A DNA stretch of 20,698 nt from Pseudomonadota bacterium (GTDB lineage: Bacteria > Pseudomonadota > Alphaproteobacteria > Sphingomonadales > Sphingomonadaceae). The DNA is taken from NCBI GenBank assembly GCA_023390415.1, contig JAEWCW010000166.1, positions 1-20,698 of the forward strand, given 5' to 3'. The number at the start of each line of letters is the position of its first letter. The stretch's first letter is position 1. Below the pieces are notes generated by a model, which was not told where the DNA came from, made no database searches, and worked only from the letters and a program-made list of their open reading frames with translations. Below are positions 1 to 7,538 of this stretch, piece by piece. Made by a program: the position numbers and the translations under genes.

Positions 1-212
1 CGCAGGAGCCGGGGCGGGAGCAGGCTCGGGAGCCGGAGCCGGAGCGGGCTCGGGAGCCGGAGCCGGAGCGGGCTCGGGAGCGGGTGCCGGTGCGGGCTCT
101 GGAGCGGGTGCCGGTGCGGGCTCTGGAGCGGGTGCAGGCGCCGGCTCGGGAGCGGGTGCAGGCGCAGGAGCGGGCTCAGGCGCTGGCGCAGGAGCAGGCT
201 CCGGGGCCGGCG
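1..212 (-). repeat. Tandem repeat encoding Glu-Pro-Ala-Pro units
   Basis: Imperfect tandem units of 24 bp and shorter variants built on Pro-Ala codons with periodic Glu-Pro encode a proline-rich rod in the FecR-domain protein. The first two units nearest the window edge are almost identical. Tracts of this type span the periplasm in TonB-like proteins. The array continues past base 1, so its length is unknown. Confidence 0.8.
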
Positions 213-1515
213 GCGGGGCGGGTTCGGGCGCGGCAGGCACGTCGCTGCCCGACCCATTGCCGTTTCCGTTCCCATTGCCATTGCCGTTCGGCGTTCCGCC
301 GTTACCCTGGCCCTCGGTCCCATTCTGTCCGTTGGCATTGCCGTTGCCGTTGCCCGGCGCAACGGGGTCAGAAGGCGTGCTTCCGTTACCGGTGCCATTT
401 CCGTTCGGCGTTCCTCCGTTACCCTGGCCCTCCGTCCCATTCTGTCCGTTGGCGTTGCCGTTGCCGTTGCCCGGCGCAGCAGGGTTGGCGGGTGCGGTCT
501 CAGGATCGCTTCCGCTGCCGGTGCCCGACCCGCTTCCACTGTTTGTGCCGGGGCCATTGCCGTTGCTGGTTCCCGGGCCGTTGCCGTTGCCGCTGTTGGT
601 TCCGGGCCCGCTGCCGTTGCGGGTTCCCGGGCCGTTGCCATTTTCGGATCCGTTGCCGTTGCCACTGTTGGTACCGGGCCCGCTGGCGTTGCTGGTTCCC
701 GGGCCGTTGCCGTTTTCGGGTCCGTTGCCGTTGCCGCTGTTGGTCCCCGGCCCGCTGCCGTTCCCCGGGCTGTTTGCGTTTCCGTTCCCGTGACTTGCGA
801 GCTGGAAGAGCGCCGCCGCGTCGTGCGGTTCGCCGCGCAGATCGGCATAATCGAGGCGCGGGCTGCGCCCTGCGGCAAGGCCGAGCGTGCCGTCTTCGCT
901 GCGGCCGGACCCGCCCTCGTCGGACGACGACGCCGGCGATTCGTTCGGGGCCGAAGCTTGCATGCTCTCGCTGGTGCCGTGCTCCACCCGCTCCGGGGCG
1001 AGTGCCGAGATTCGGGCGGTGAAGCCGGGATCGACCATCTGGCGCGCAGCGCCGCTGAGGCTTGCGACCTCGACCCGGCCCTCGGTGACTGCGACGCTGG
1101 CGCCCTCCGGGGTGACAGTAACCGTGAAGACAGTGCCCTTGACGAGCGCCACGAGGTGCGGCGTGCCGACCCCGAAGTGAGGCCGCGCTTGGCGCTCGAT
1201 CCGATATTGGGCGCTGCCCGATTCCTGGTGGAGCCGGATCAGCCCGCCCTGGACCGTCGAGGCTGGAACGCGGACGGAGCTTCGCGGCGATACGATCACG
1301 AAATCGCGGTTCCGCACCAGCACGGCGCGGCCGTTCGATCCGGTGGCCACGAGATCGCCGGGCGCAAGCGAAACGCCGCGGCGGGCGGGAAGGACCTGCG
1401 TACCGCGCCGGACTTCGACCTGGCCGGCCGCTTCCGTCACTTGCCACACCTGCGCGAACGCCGAAGGGCTCCACAGCAGAAGCGTCAGCGCCGCGATCAA
1501 TGCTCGAATGGCCAT
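1..1515 (-). CDS. Secreted FecR-domain protein with repeat-rich tail (3' partial)
   Basis: Reading from 1515 down to base 1 gives 505 codons without a stop, so the C-terminus lies outside the window. The ATG at 1515 follows a GGGGGAGA ribosome-binding site. Residues 1-22 are a signal peptide ending SAFAQ. Residues about 25-190 form a FecR-like domain: an early 'aavGqVEVRRG' strand, 'LAPGDLVATG', then 'FGVGTPHLVALVKGTVFTV' and 'VTEGRVEV'. After an acidic Ser/Glu linker the chain becomes Gly/Asn-rich tandem repeats (about residues 240-425), then a Pro/Ala/Glu tract of the EPAPAPAP type. FecR domains occur in sigma-factor regulators and in many periplasmic or surface proteins. No cytoplasmic anti-sigma segment or transmembrane helix is visible, so an exported structural or envelope role is inferred rather than a classical FecR regulator. 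The exact function is unknown. Confidence 0.85.
   Translation of the reverse strand, partial: MAIRALIAALTLLLWSPSAFAQVWQVTEAAGQVEVRRGTQVLPARRGVSLAPGDLVATGSNGRAVLVRNRDFVIVSPRSSVRVPASTVQGGLIRLHQESGSAQYRIERQARPHFGVGTPHLVALVKGTVFTVTVTPEGASVAVTEGRVEVASLSGAARQMVDPGFTARISALAPERVEHGTSESMQASAPNESPASSSDEGGSGRSEDGTLGLAAGRSPRLDYADLRGEPHDAAALFQLASHGNGNANSPGNGSGPGTNSGNGNGPENGNGPGTSNASGPGTNSGNGNGSENGNGPGTRNGSGPGTNSGNGNGPGTSNGNGPGTNSGSGSGTGSGSDPETAPANPAAPGNGNGNANGQNGTEGQGNGGTPNGNGTGNGSTPSDPVAPGNGNGNANGQNGTEGQGNGGTPNGNGNGNGNGNGSGSDVPAAPEPAPPPAPEPAPAPAPEPAPAPAPAPEPAPAPAPEPAPAPAPEPAPAPAPEPAPAPAPEPAPAPAPEPAPAPAPA
248..481 (-). repeat. 117-bp (39-residue) direct duplication, two copies
   Basis: The string TGCCCGGCGC recurs at 351 and 468, exactly 117 bases apart, and the flanking bases match almost throughout. 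On the minus strand each copy encodes a 39-residue Asn/Gly-rich unit that begins APGNGNGNANGQNGTEGQG. The second copy ends in a longer GN run. The period is a multiple of three, so the reading frame of the FecR-domain protein is kept. Confidence 0.85.
530..775 (-). repeat. 72-bp (24-residue) PGTNSGNGNG repeat array
   Basis: The codons for Asn-Ser-Gly in the motif PGTNSG recur at 536, 590, 662 and 734. The spacings are 54, 72 and 72 bases, that is 18, 24 and 24 residues. The 54-base unit lacks one six-residue block. All spacings keep frame, so the array lengthens or shortens the tail of the FecR-domain protein by whole residues. Confidence 0.85.
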
Positions 1516-1796
1516 CGCCGTCTCTCCCCCGACCGGAGTTGGAGCTCCGGAAGCGTGCCCCGATTAGCCGAGAGAGTTTGAGGCGGCGTGAAGACGCGTG
1601 GGAAACAGAGGGTTAATGCGCGGCGCGAATCTGCGGCAATGAGCGCCCAGCCGCCGAGGGGCGACATGCGGATTCCCCGGGGAAGAGGCGCGCCCCCTCT
1701 TAACTGGTCAATGCTTCTTCAGGACCATTGCACGACTGTCGTCCGATGCACGGTCGGCCGATGATCCCGAGCCCGCATGGGCAGGCGAGGCGCAGG
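1516..1796. other. Intergenic region between glmS and the FecR-domain gene
   Basis: This 281-base stretch holds no convincing gene. Two small dyads sit next to each other: a 12-base palindrome TTCCCCGGGGAA at 1673-1684 and AAGAGG/CCTCTT arms at 1683-1688 and 1696-1701. Neither is followed by a T-run, so a terminator call is not justified. It must contain the 3' end of the glmS transcript and probably the promoter of the FecR-domain gene, but no clear -35/-10 pair stands out. Confidence 0.5.
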
Positions 1797-3623
1797 CTAT
1801 TCGACGGTGACGCTCTTCGCCAGGTTGCGCGGCTGGTCGACGTCGGTGCCCTTGGCGACGGCGACGTGATAGGCGAGGAGCTGGACCGGGATCGCGTAGA
1901 CGAGCGGCGCGATCAAAGGATGGACCTTGGGCATCTCGATCGTCGCCAGCAGCCGGTCGTCGGCCGCAGCCGCGAGGCCGTCCGCGTCCGAGATCAGGAC
2001 CACCCTGCCGCCGCGCGCCTGGACCTCCTGCATGTTCGAGACGGTCTTCTCGAACAACGGCCCGGACGGGGCGAGCACGATGACGGGCACATTGTCGTCG
2101 ATCAGCGCGATCGGCCCGTGCTTCATCTCGCCGGCGGCATAGCCCTCGGCATGGATGTAGCTGATCTCCTTCAGCTTCAGCGCGCCTTCCATCGCCATCG
2201 GATAATCGGTGCCGCGGCCGAGATAGAGGACGTCGCGTGCGCCGGCGATGAGGGGCGCCATCTTCTCGATATCGGAATCGTGGTCGAGCGCCGCGTTCAT
2301 CGCGGCCGGCGCCTCGGCGAGGTGGGCGACGATCTCGCGCTCCTCCTCCGCGCTCAGCCGGCCCTTGTCGCGGGCGACCTTGGCGGAAAGCGCGGCGAGC
2401 ACCGCGAGCTGGCAGGTGAAGGCCTTGGTCGACGCGACCCCGATCTCGGGCCCGGCATTGGTCGGAAGCAGCAGGTCCGCCTCGCGCGCCATCGAGCTTG
2501 TGGGCACGTTGCAGACCACCGCGATCTTCTGGCCGAGCGCACGCGCGTGGCGGAGCGCAGCGAGCGTGTCCGCGGTCTCGCCCGATTGGGAGATGAAGAG
2601 GGCGAGCCCGCCCTCCTCCAGGACCGGCTCGCGGTAGCGGAACTCGGAGGCGATATCGAGCTCGACCGGAACCCGCGCCCAGCGCTCGAGCCAGTATTTC
2701 GCGGTCATGCCGGCATAGAATGAGGTGCCGCAGGCGACGATCGTCACCCGTGGAACGTCGGCGAAGGAGAAATGCATGTCGGGCAGCGCCACCTGCTGCT
2801 CGAACGGGCGCAGATAGGATTGCAGGGTCTGGGCGACGACCAGAGGCTGCTCGAAAATCTCCTTCTGCATATAATGGCGGTGATTGCCCTTCTCGACCGC
2901 CGCGGCCGAGGCGCCCGAGGTCACGACCGCCCGCTCGACTGGGTTGTTGCCGCGGTCGTAGATGGTCGCGCCGTCGCGGGTGATCACCGCCCAGTCGCCC
3001 TCGTCGAGATAGGCGATGCGCTGGGTGAGGCCTGCGAGAGCGAGCGCGTCGGAGCCGAGATAGGTCTCGCCCGCGCCATAGCCGACGGTGAGCGGCGCCC
3101 CCATCCGCGCGCCGATCAGCATGTCGGGATGGTCGCGGAACATGATCGTGATCGCGAAGGCGCCGTGGAGGCGCGGGAGGACTGCGGCGACCGCCTCCTG
3201 CGGGCTCTTCCCCTGCTCCAGCTCGTGATCGATCAGATGAGCGACGACCTCGCTGTCGGTCTCGCTGGAGAAGCTGCGGCCGACCGCCGCCATCTCCTCG
3301 CGCAGCGGCTTGAAATTCTCGATGATGCCGTTGTGGACCAGGGCCACGCCGCCGACGATGTGCGGATGGGCGTTGCCGAGCGTCGGCGCGCCGTGGGTCG
3401 CCCAGCGCGTATGGGCGATGCCGGACGTGCCGTGGAGCGGCTCCTCGGCGAGCACCTTCGCGAGGTTGTCGAGCTTGCCCTCCGCCCGCCGCCGCTCGAG
3501 CGCGCCGTCGACGATCGTGCAGATGCCAGCCGAGTCATAGCCCCGATATTCGAGCCGCCTGAGGCCCTGCATCAGCCGGTCCGCGACTTCCTCGCGGCCG
3601 AGAATTCCAATGATTCCGCACAT
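1797..3623 (-). CDS. glmS: Glutamine--fructose-6-phosphate aminotransferase (isomerizing)
   Basis: This cytoplasmic enzyme makes glucosamine-6-phosphate from fructose-6-phosphate and glutamine, the first committed step towards UDP-GlcNAc for peptidoglycan and lipid A. The 608-residue length equals that of the usual bacterial enzyme. The N-terminus is MCGIIGI, so Cys2 becomes the glutaminase nucleophile once Met is removed. The glutamine-site motifs HTRWATHG (71-78) and HNGIIEN (97-103) are present. Two SIS sugar-isomerase domains follow, one opening at ACGTSFYAG near residue 297 and one containing GRGTDYP and HAEGYAAGEMKHGPIAL near 470-510. The chain ends with the family's KSVTVE tail. It starts six bases after the glmU stop, so the two form an operon with glmU first. 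Confidence 0.97.
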   Translation of the reverse strand: MCGIIGILGREEVADRLMQGLRRLEYRGYDSAGICTIVDGALERRRAEGKLDNLAKVLAEEPLHGTSGIAHTRWATHGAPTLGNAHPHIVGGVALVHNGIIENFKPLREEMAAVGRSFSSETDSEVVAHLIDHELEQGKSPQEAVAAVLPRLHGAFAITIMFRDHPDMLIGARMGAPLTVGYGAGETYLGSDALALAGLTQRIAYLDEGDWAVITRDGATIYDRGNNPVERAVVTSGASAAAVEKGNHRHYMQKEIFEQPLVVAQTLQSYLRPFEQQVALPDMHFSFADVPRVTIVACGTSFYAGMTAKYWLERWARVPVELDIASEFRYREPVLEEGGLALFISQSGETADTLAALRHARALGQKIAVVCNVPTSSMAREADLLLPTNAGPEIGVASTKAFTCQLAVLAALSAKVARDKGRLSAEEEREIVAHLAEAPAAMNAALDHDSDIEKMAPLIAGARDVLYLGRGTDYPMAMEGALKLKEISYIHAEGYAAGEMKHGPIALIDDNVPVIVLAPSGPLFEKTVSNMQEVQARGGRVVLISDADGLAAAADDRLLATIEMPKVHPLIAPLVYAIPVQLLAYHVAVAKGTDVDQPRNLAKSVTVE

Positions 3624-3629
3624 TAGCGC

Positions 3630-4991
3630 TTACTTCCCCGAACTCTTCTTCTTCTCGGCCATAACCGCCCGAAACCGCGCCGCCCAGCCCGCACGCTCCT
3701 TCTGCTCACCGCGGGCGACGGCGAGAGCGTCGGGGGCGACGTCGCGGGTGACGACCGATCCGGCGCCGACGATCGCGCCCGTGCCGATCGTCACCGGCGC
3801 GACCAGGGCGCTGTTCGATCCGATGAAGGCGCCCTCGCCGATCCGGGTCGGATATTTGAGGAAGCCGTCATAATTGCAGGTGATCGTGCCGGCGCCGATG
3901 TTCGCGCCCGCGCCGATCTCGGCATCGCCGATGTAAGAAAGGTGGTTCGCTTTCGCGCCGGGCCCGAGCTTCGCCTTCTTCACCTCGACGAAATTGCCGA
4001 CCTTGGCCTTCTCGCCGATGTCGGCGCCGGGCCGGAGCCGCGCATAGGGACCGATCTCGGCGCCCGCCGCCACGTTTGCCCCTTCGAGGTGCGAGAAGGC
4101 GCGGATCGTCGCGCCGTCGGCGATGCGGACGCCGGGCCCGAACACGACATTGGGCTCGATCGTCACGTCCCGGCCGATCTGCGTGTCGTGACTGAACCAC
4201 ACCGTCTCCGGCGCGACCAGGCTCGCGCCCCCCGCCATCGCCCGCTCGCGCCGCCGCTGCTGCCAGACCGCCTCCACGGAAGCGAGCTCGGCGCGGCTGT
4301 TGATCCCGGCGACCTCGTCCGCTGCAGTCTCGACCACCGCGGACCGCCGGCCGACCGCCGCCGCCAGCACCACGATGTCGGGCAGATAATATTCGCCCGC
4401 CTGATTGTCGTTGCCGACTCCGGACAGGAGCGGCCAGAGGTCCGTAGCCCGAACCGCCATCAGGCCGGAATTGCAGAGGTCGACCGCGCGCTCCTCTTCG
4501 CTCGCATCCTTATACTCGACCATCTTGCGGATGGTCCCGTCCGCCTCGGCGATCACCCGGCCGTACTGGAGCGGATCGGCGGGGCGCGAGGCGAGGACGA
4601 CCGCGACCGGCGAGTCCGCCGCGTGGAGCCGCTCAAGCATCGCGTTCAGCGTCTCTGCGGAAACCAGGGGCGTGTCGCCGTAGAGGATGAGCACATCGCC
4701 CTCGAAGCCGGCGAGCGCGGCCTCGGCCTGCTGGACGGCATGGGCGGTGCCGAGCTGCGGCTCCTGGACCACCACGGTCCCGCCATGCTGAGCGACGAGA
4801 GGCTGGACCTGCTCGCGGCCGCTTCCGACAACCACGACCAGCCGCTCGGCCCCGATCTTGCCGACCGTGTCGAGCAGATGGCCGAGCATCGGTCGGCCGG
4901 CGAGCGGATGGAGGACCTTGTGCAGGTCCGACTTCATCCGCGTGCCCTTGCCGGCGGCGAGGACGATAGCTGCGAGGGGTCTCCCGGTCAT
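3630..4991 (-). CDS. glmU: Bifunctional GlcNAc-1-P uridylyltransferase / GlcN-1-P acetyltransferase
   Basis: The enzyme acetylates glucosamine-1-phosphate and couples it to UTP to give UDP-GlcNAc. The N-terminal nucleotidyltransferase domain carries LAAGKGTRMKS (11-21) and the GDTPLVS metal-site region. The C-terminal half is a left-handed beta-helix of hexapeptide repeats with the acetyltransferase motif KANHLSYIGD and a later GAGTITCNYDG. The ATG at 4991 gives 453 residues and places AIVLAAG at the usual distance from the N-terminus. An in-frame ATG at 5027 would add 12 residues unlike the family, so I prefer 4991, although neither start has a strong ribosome-binding site. The gene is the first of the glmU-glmS pair and diverges from gph across 59 bases that should hold both promoters. 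Confidence 0.95.
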   Translation of the reverse strand: MTGRPLAAIVLAAGKGTRMKSDLHKVLHPLAGRPMLGHLLDTVGKIGAERLVVVVGSGREQVQPLVAQHGGTVVVQEPQLGTAHAVQQAEAALAGFEGDVLILYGDTPLVSAETLNAMLERLHAADSPVAVVLASRPADPLQYGRVIAEADGTIRKMVEYKDASEEERAVDLCNSGLMAVRATDLWPLLSGVGNDNQAGEYYLPDIVVLAAAVGRRSAVVETAADEVAGINSRAELASVEAVWQQRRRERAMAGGASLVAPETVWFSHDTQIGRDVTIEPNVVFGPGVRIADGATIRAFSHLEGANVAAGAEIGPYARLRPGADIGEKAKVGNFVEVKKAKLGPGAKANHLSYIGDAEIGAGANIGAGTITCNYDGFLKYPTRIGEGAFIGSNSALVAPVTIGTGAIVGAGSVVTRDVAPDALAVARGEQKERAGWAARFRAVMAEKKKSSGK

Positions 4992-5050
4992 GGCGCGCCG
5001 AATTACACGAAAATGTTGAAACGTCATCCTAATGGTGAAACGGCGCCGCG

Positions 5051-5707
5051 ATGTCCGCTTTCCCTTTCGACGTCGTCGTCTTCGATCTCGACGGCACCCT
5101 CGCCGACACCGCTGCCGACATCGCTGCAGCGGTCAACCACGCCCTCGCCTCGGTCGGCCGCCCCGCGCTGCGGGTCGACGAGGTGCGCGGCCTGGTCGGC
5201 GAAGGGGCGCGCGAGCTGCTCCGCAAGTGCCTGGAGCGGACCGGTGGCGCACCGGAGGCCCTGCTCGACGAGGCATTCCCCCGGCAGCTCGATTATTACG
5301 CCGCCAACGCCTGCCGCGGCACCGCCCCCTATGCCGGCGCCGAGGCGGCGATGGACGATCTCGCCGCGCGCGGAGTCGCCCTCGCCATCTGCACCAACAA
5401 GCCGGAGCGGATCACGCACCTGCTGATCGCGGCGCTCGGCTGGCAGGACCGCTTCGCCGCGGTGATCGGCGGCGACACGCTCGAGCGGCGCAAGCCCGAT
5501 CCTGCGCCCCTGCTCGAGGCCGTCGCCCGCGCCGGCGGCGGCCGCGCCGCCTATGTCGGCGATTCGATCTTCGACGCCGAGACCGCGAAGGCCGCTGGCA
5601 TCCCATTCGTCGCGGCGACATTCGGCTTCGGACCCGCGCCGGCGCCGGGCTCGGGCGTGGCGCTCGACGCCTTCGACGAGCTCGTGCCGGCCCTCACTCG
5701 AATGTGA
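5051..5707 (+). CDS. gph: Phosphoglycolate phosphatase, HAD family
   Basis: This HAD-superfamily hydrolase of the Gph type removes phosphate from 2-phosphoglycolate, a by-product of oxidative DNA damage repair and of oxygenase side reactions. All four HAD motifs are present in 218 residues: DLDGT with Asp12 (nucleophile) and Asp14, Thr115 in ICTNKP, Lys148 in RRKPDP, and GDSIFD with Asp171 and Asp175. The segment between motifs I and II has the helical cap expected of subfamily IA. Related phosphatases share this architecture, so the exact substrate is inferred from overall resemblance and from the glmU neighbour. The gene diverges from glmU. Its last 14 bases overlap the 3' end of the gene on the opposite strand. 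Confidence 0.88.
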   Translation: MSAFPFDVVVFDLDGTLADTAADIAAAVNHALASVGRPALRVDEVRGLVGEGARELLRKCLERTGGAPEALLDEAFPRQLDYYAANACRGTAPYAGAEAAMDDLAARGVALAICTNKPERITHLLIAALGWQDRFAAVIGGDTLERRKPDPAPLLEAVARAGGGRAAYVGDSIFDAETAKAAGIPFVAATFGFGPAPAPGSGVALDAFDELVPALTRM

Positions 5708-6377
5708 AGAACTCGCCACGATATTCGGGCTTCACCAGCGCCAGCACGTCCGGTTCGGCGTCGATCCACACCGTCTCGCGCCCGTCCGCATAGCTGCCGA
5801 GCTGATAGTCGCTGGTCCGAAGCTCGAAGGAGTAAGCGCGGCCACCGGTCGGGATTCCGCTCTGGTCGCTGAGGCCGACGGCGACGTCGGCAATGGGCGG
5901 GCATTCGATGTCCGGGCTGTCCGACCGCCGTGATCGCAGATTCTCGCAGAACTTGGCCTGGAGGATCGGCTCCGCCCGCGCCCAATCGACGAACAAATCC
6001 TGCACCCGGATCATCCGGCCGAGCTGCCGGTCCCAGATATGGCCCGAGACGCTGTGCGAGCCGTGGGCGCCGCCGTGAAAGCCGTCATATTCGCCGAAGA
6101 CCGTGATCAGTCGCTCCCCGGCAAAAGTCAGCTCGTGGTGGATCGAGCTGTGACAGGGCATGGTCTCGACGCAGTCGTCGGCGGTGAGCCGGACCTCCGG
6201 CACCGCCTGCTCGCGGAGCGTCCGGAGCAGCAACGGGTAGCGCGAGAGCAAGGGGCTCGCGCTCCATAGCGAGCGGCGGTTCGCGAGATGCTCCTCGAAG
6301 AAGAGGTCGTTCGCCAGTAGCGGCGGTGGCGCGGGCTGAGCCGCAGCCAGTCCAAGGAAAACTCCAAGTGCAAGCAT
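5694..6377 (-). CDS. Exported DUF3298/DUF4163-type protein
   Basis: The start at 6377 follows GAGGGGGAG and opens directly with a signal peptide, MLALGVFLGLAAAQPAP. An upstream in-frame start at 6437 would put 20 charged residues before it and is less likely. The mature protein has about 210 residues. The central segment (HHELTFAGERLITVFGEYDGF, then HGGAHGSHS and WDRQLGRMIRVQDLF) matches the pattern of DUF3298/DUF4163 proteins such as the extracytoplasmic part of RsiV and the PdaC accessory domain: a two-strand Tyr-rich core, a Gly-Gly-Ala-His turn, then a 'gr.i.l.dLF' strand. The four cysteines in the mature chain may pair. No catalytic domain is visible. The substrate or ligand is unknown. 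Confidence 0.72.
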   Translation of the reverse strand: MLALGVFLGLAAAQPAPPPLLANDLFFEEHLANRRSLWSASPLLSRYPLLLRTLREQAVPEVRLTADDCVETMPCHSSIHHELTFAGERLITVFGEYDGFHGGAHGSHSVSGHIWDRQLGRMIRVQDLFVDWARAEPILQAKFCENLRSRRSDSPDIECPPIADVAVGLSDQSGIPTGGRAYSFELRTSDYQLGSYADGRETVWIDAEPDVLALVKPEYRGEFFTFE

Positions 6378-6418
6378 CTCGCGCTCCCCCTCGGAGTTGA
6401 GGCTGACAGAGAGGTGGC

Positions 6419-6435
6419 GAAGCGGCAAGCGCTTC
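6419..6435. promoter_or_regulatory. Inverted repeat in a divergent promoter region
   Basis: GAAGCG and CGCTTC, separated by five bases, lie in the 95-base gap between the divergent exported-protein gene and the alcohol dehydrogenase. The position would suit an operator. No regulator gene is adjacent, and the arms are only six bases, so this is a weak call. Confidence 0.25.
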
Positions 6436-6472
6436 ACTATCTGCCGTGGCGCACCCCAAAGGGAGATCCTCC

Positions 6473-7537
6473 ATGCCCGACGCCCGCGGCTATGCCGTCC
6501 ATTCGCCGACCGACCGCTTCGCCCCCTTCAGCTTCGAACGCCGCGCGCCGAACCCGAACGACGTCGTCATCAAGATCGAGCATTGCGGGGTCTGCCACTC
6601 CGATCTCCACACCGCCCGCGGCGAATGGGGCGGCACCCGCTATCCCTGCCTTCCCGGCCACGAGATCGTCGGCGAGGTGATCGAGGTCGGCAGCGACGTC
6701 TCGAGCTTCGCCGCCGGCGACCTGGTCGGGGTCGGCTGCATGGTCGATTCCTGCCAGCGCTGCGAGTCGTGCCGCGAAGGCCTCGAGCAATATTGCGAGA
6801 ACGGCTTTACCGGCACCTATAACGGCCCCACCCAGGATACGGGCGACAATACTTATGGCGGCTATTCGGACCTGATCACGGTCCGCGAGGAGTTCGTCCT
6901 CAAGGTGAACCACCCGCGCGAGCAGCTCGCCGCGGTCGCGCCTTTGCTCTGCGCCGGCATCACCACCTGGTCACCCTTGCGCCACTGGAAGGTGGGCCCG
7001 GGCCAGAAGGTCGGAGTCGTCGGGATCGGCGGCCTCGGCCATATGGGGATCAAGCTCGCGAGGGCGCTCGGTGCCGAGGTCGTGGCCTTCACCACCTCGC
7101 CGTCCAAGGTCGAGGACGCGAAGAAGCTCGGCGCCCACGACGTCATCGTCTCGACCGACAAGGCGCAGATGAAGGCGCATCGCGGCAGCTTCGATTTCAT
7201 CCTCAACACGGTCGCCGCGCCGCACGATCTCGACGCGTTCATGGTGATGCTGAAGCGCGACGGCGCGATGACCCTGGTCGGGGTCCCCGCCGAGCCCCAC
7301 CCCTCGCCCAACGTCGCCAACCTGATCATGAAGCGCCGCACTCTCGGCGGCTCGCTGATCGGCGGAATCCCCGAGACCCAGGAGATGCTCGATTTCTGCG
7401 CCGAGCACGGAATCGTCTCGGAAATCGAGCCGATCGCGATCCAGCAGATCGACGAGGCCTACGACCGGATGCTGAAGAGCGACGTGAAGTACCGCTTCGT
7501 CATCGACCTCGCGACCCTGGACCGGGACCAGGGCTGA
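6473..7537 (+). CDS. Zinc-dependent NAD(P) alcohol dehydrogenase (YahK/cinnamyl type)
   Basis: The ATG at 6473 is preceded by GGGAGA at 6461-6466. An in-frame ATG at 6446 lacks such a site. The 354-residue medium-chain dehydrogenase carries catalytic zinc ligands Cys41 (HCGVCHSDLH), His63-Glu64 (PGHE) and Cys160 (LLCAGITTW), and structural zinc ligands Cys94, Cys97, Cys100 and Cys108. The nucleotide-binding turn GIGGLGH is at 184-190. The segment after the second beta strand reads TTSPSK, without an acidic residue, which in this family goes with NADP(H). Members such as YahK and the yeast ADH6 group reduce a broad range of aldehydes, so aldehyde reduction or detoxification is likely. The true substrate cannot be read from the sequence. 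It converges with the acylase gene, one base separating the two stop codons. Confidence 0.9.
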   Translation: MPDARGYAVHSPTDRFAPFSFERRAPNPNDVVIKIEHCGVCHSDLHTARGEWGGTRYPCLPGHEIVGEVIEVGSDVSSFAAGDLVGVGCMVDSCQRCESCREGLEQYCENGFTGTYNGPTQDTGDNTYGGYSDLITVREEFVLKVNHPREQLAAVAPLLCAGITTWSPLRHWKVGPGQKVGVVGIGGLGHMGIKLARALGAEVVAFTTSPSKVEDAKKLGAHDVIVSTDKAQMKAHRGSFDFILNTVAAPHDLDAFMVMLKRDGAMTLVGVPAEPHPSPNVANLIMKRRTLGGSLIGGIPETQEMLDFCAEHGIVSEIEPIAIQQIDEAYDRMLKSDVKYRFVIDLATLDRDQG

Positions 7538-7538
7538 C

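Noticed and set aside
257..793. Plus-strand 178-codon open frame rich in Pro-Leu-Pro
   Set aside because: It is the antisense reading of the Gly/Asn repeat array of the minus-strand FecR-domain gene. It has no ribosome-binding site and no recognisable domain.
500..1474. Minus-strand 324-codon open frame over the FecR-domain gene
   Set aside because: It is out of frame with the FecR-domain reading from 1515, is Arg/Gln-rich throughout, and has no signal peptide or domain pattern.
1673..1701. Two adjacent dyads upstream of the FecR-domain gene as a terminator for glmS
   Set aside because: There is no T-run follows either stem on the minus strand, and the arms are short, so termination is not supported.
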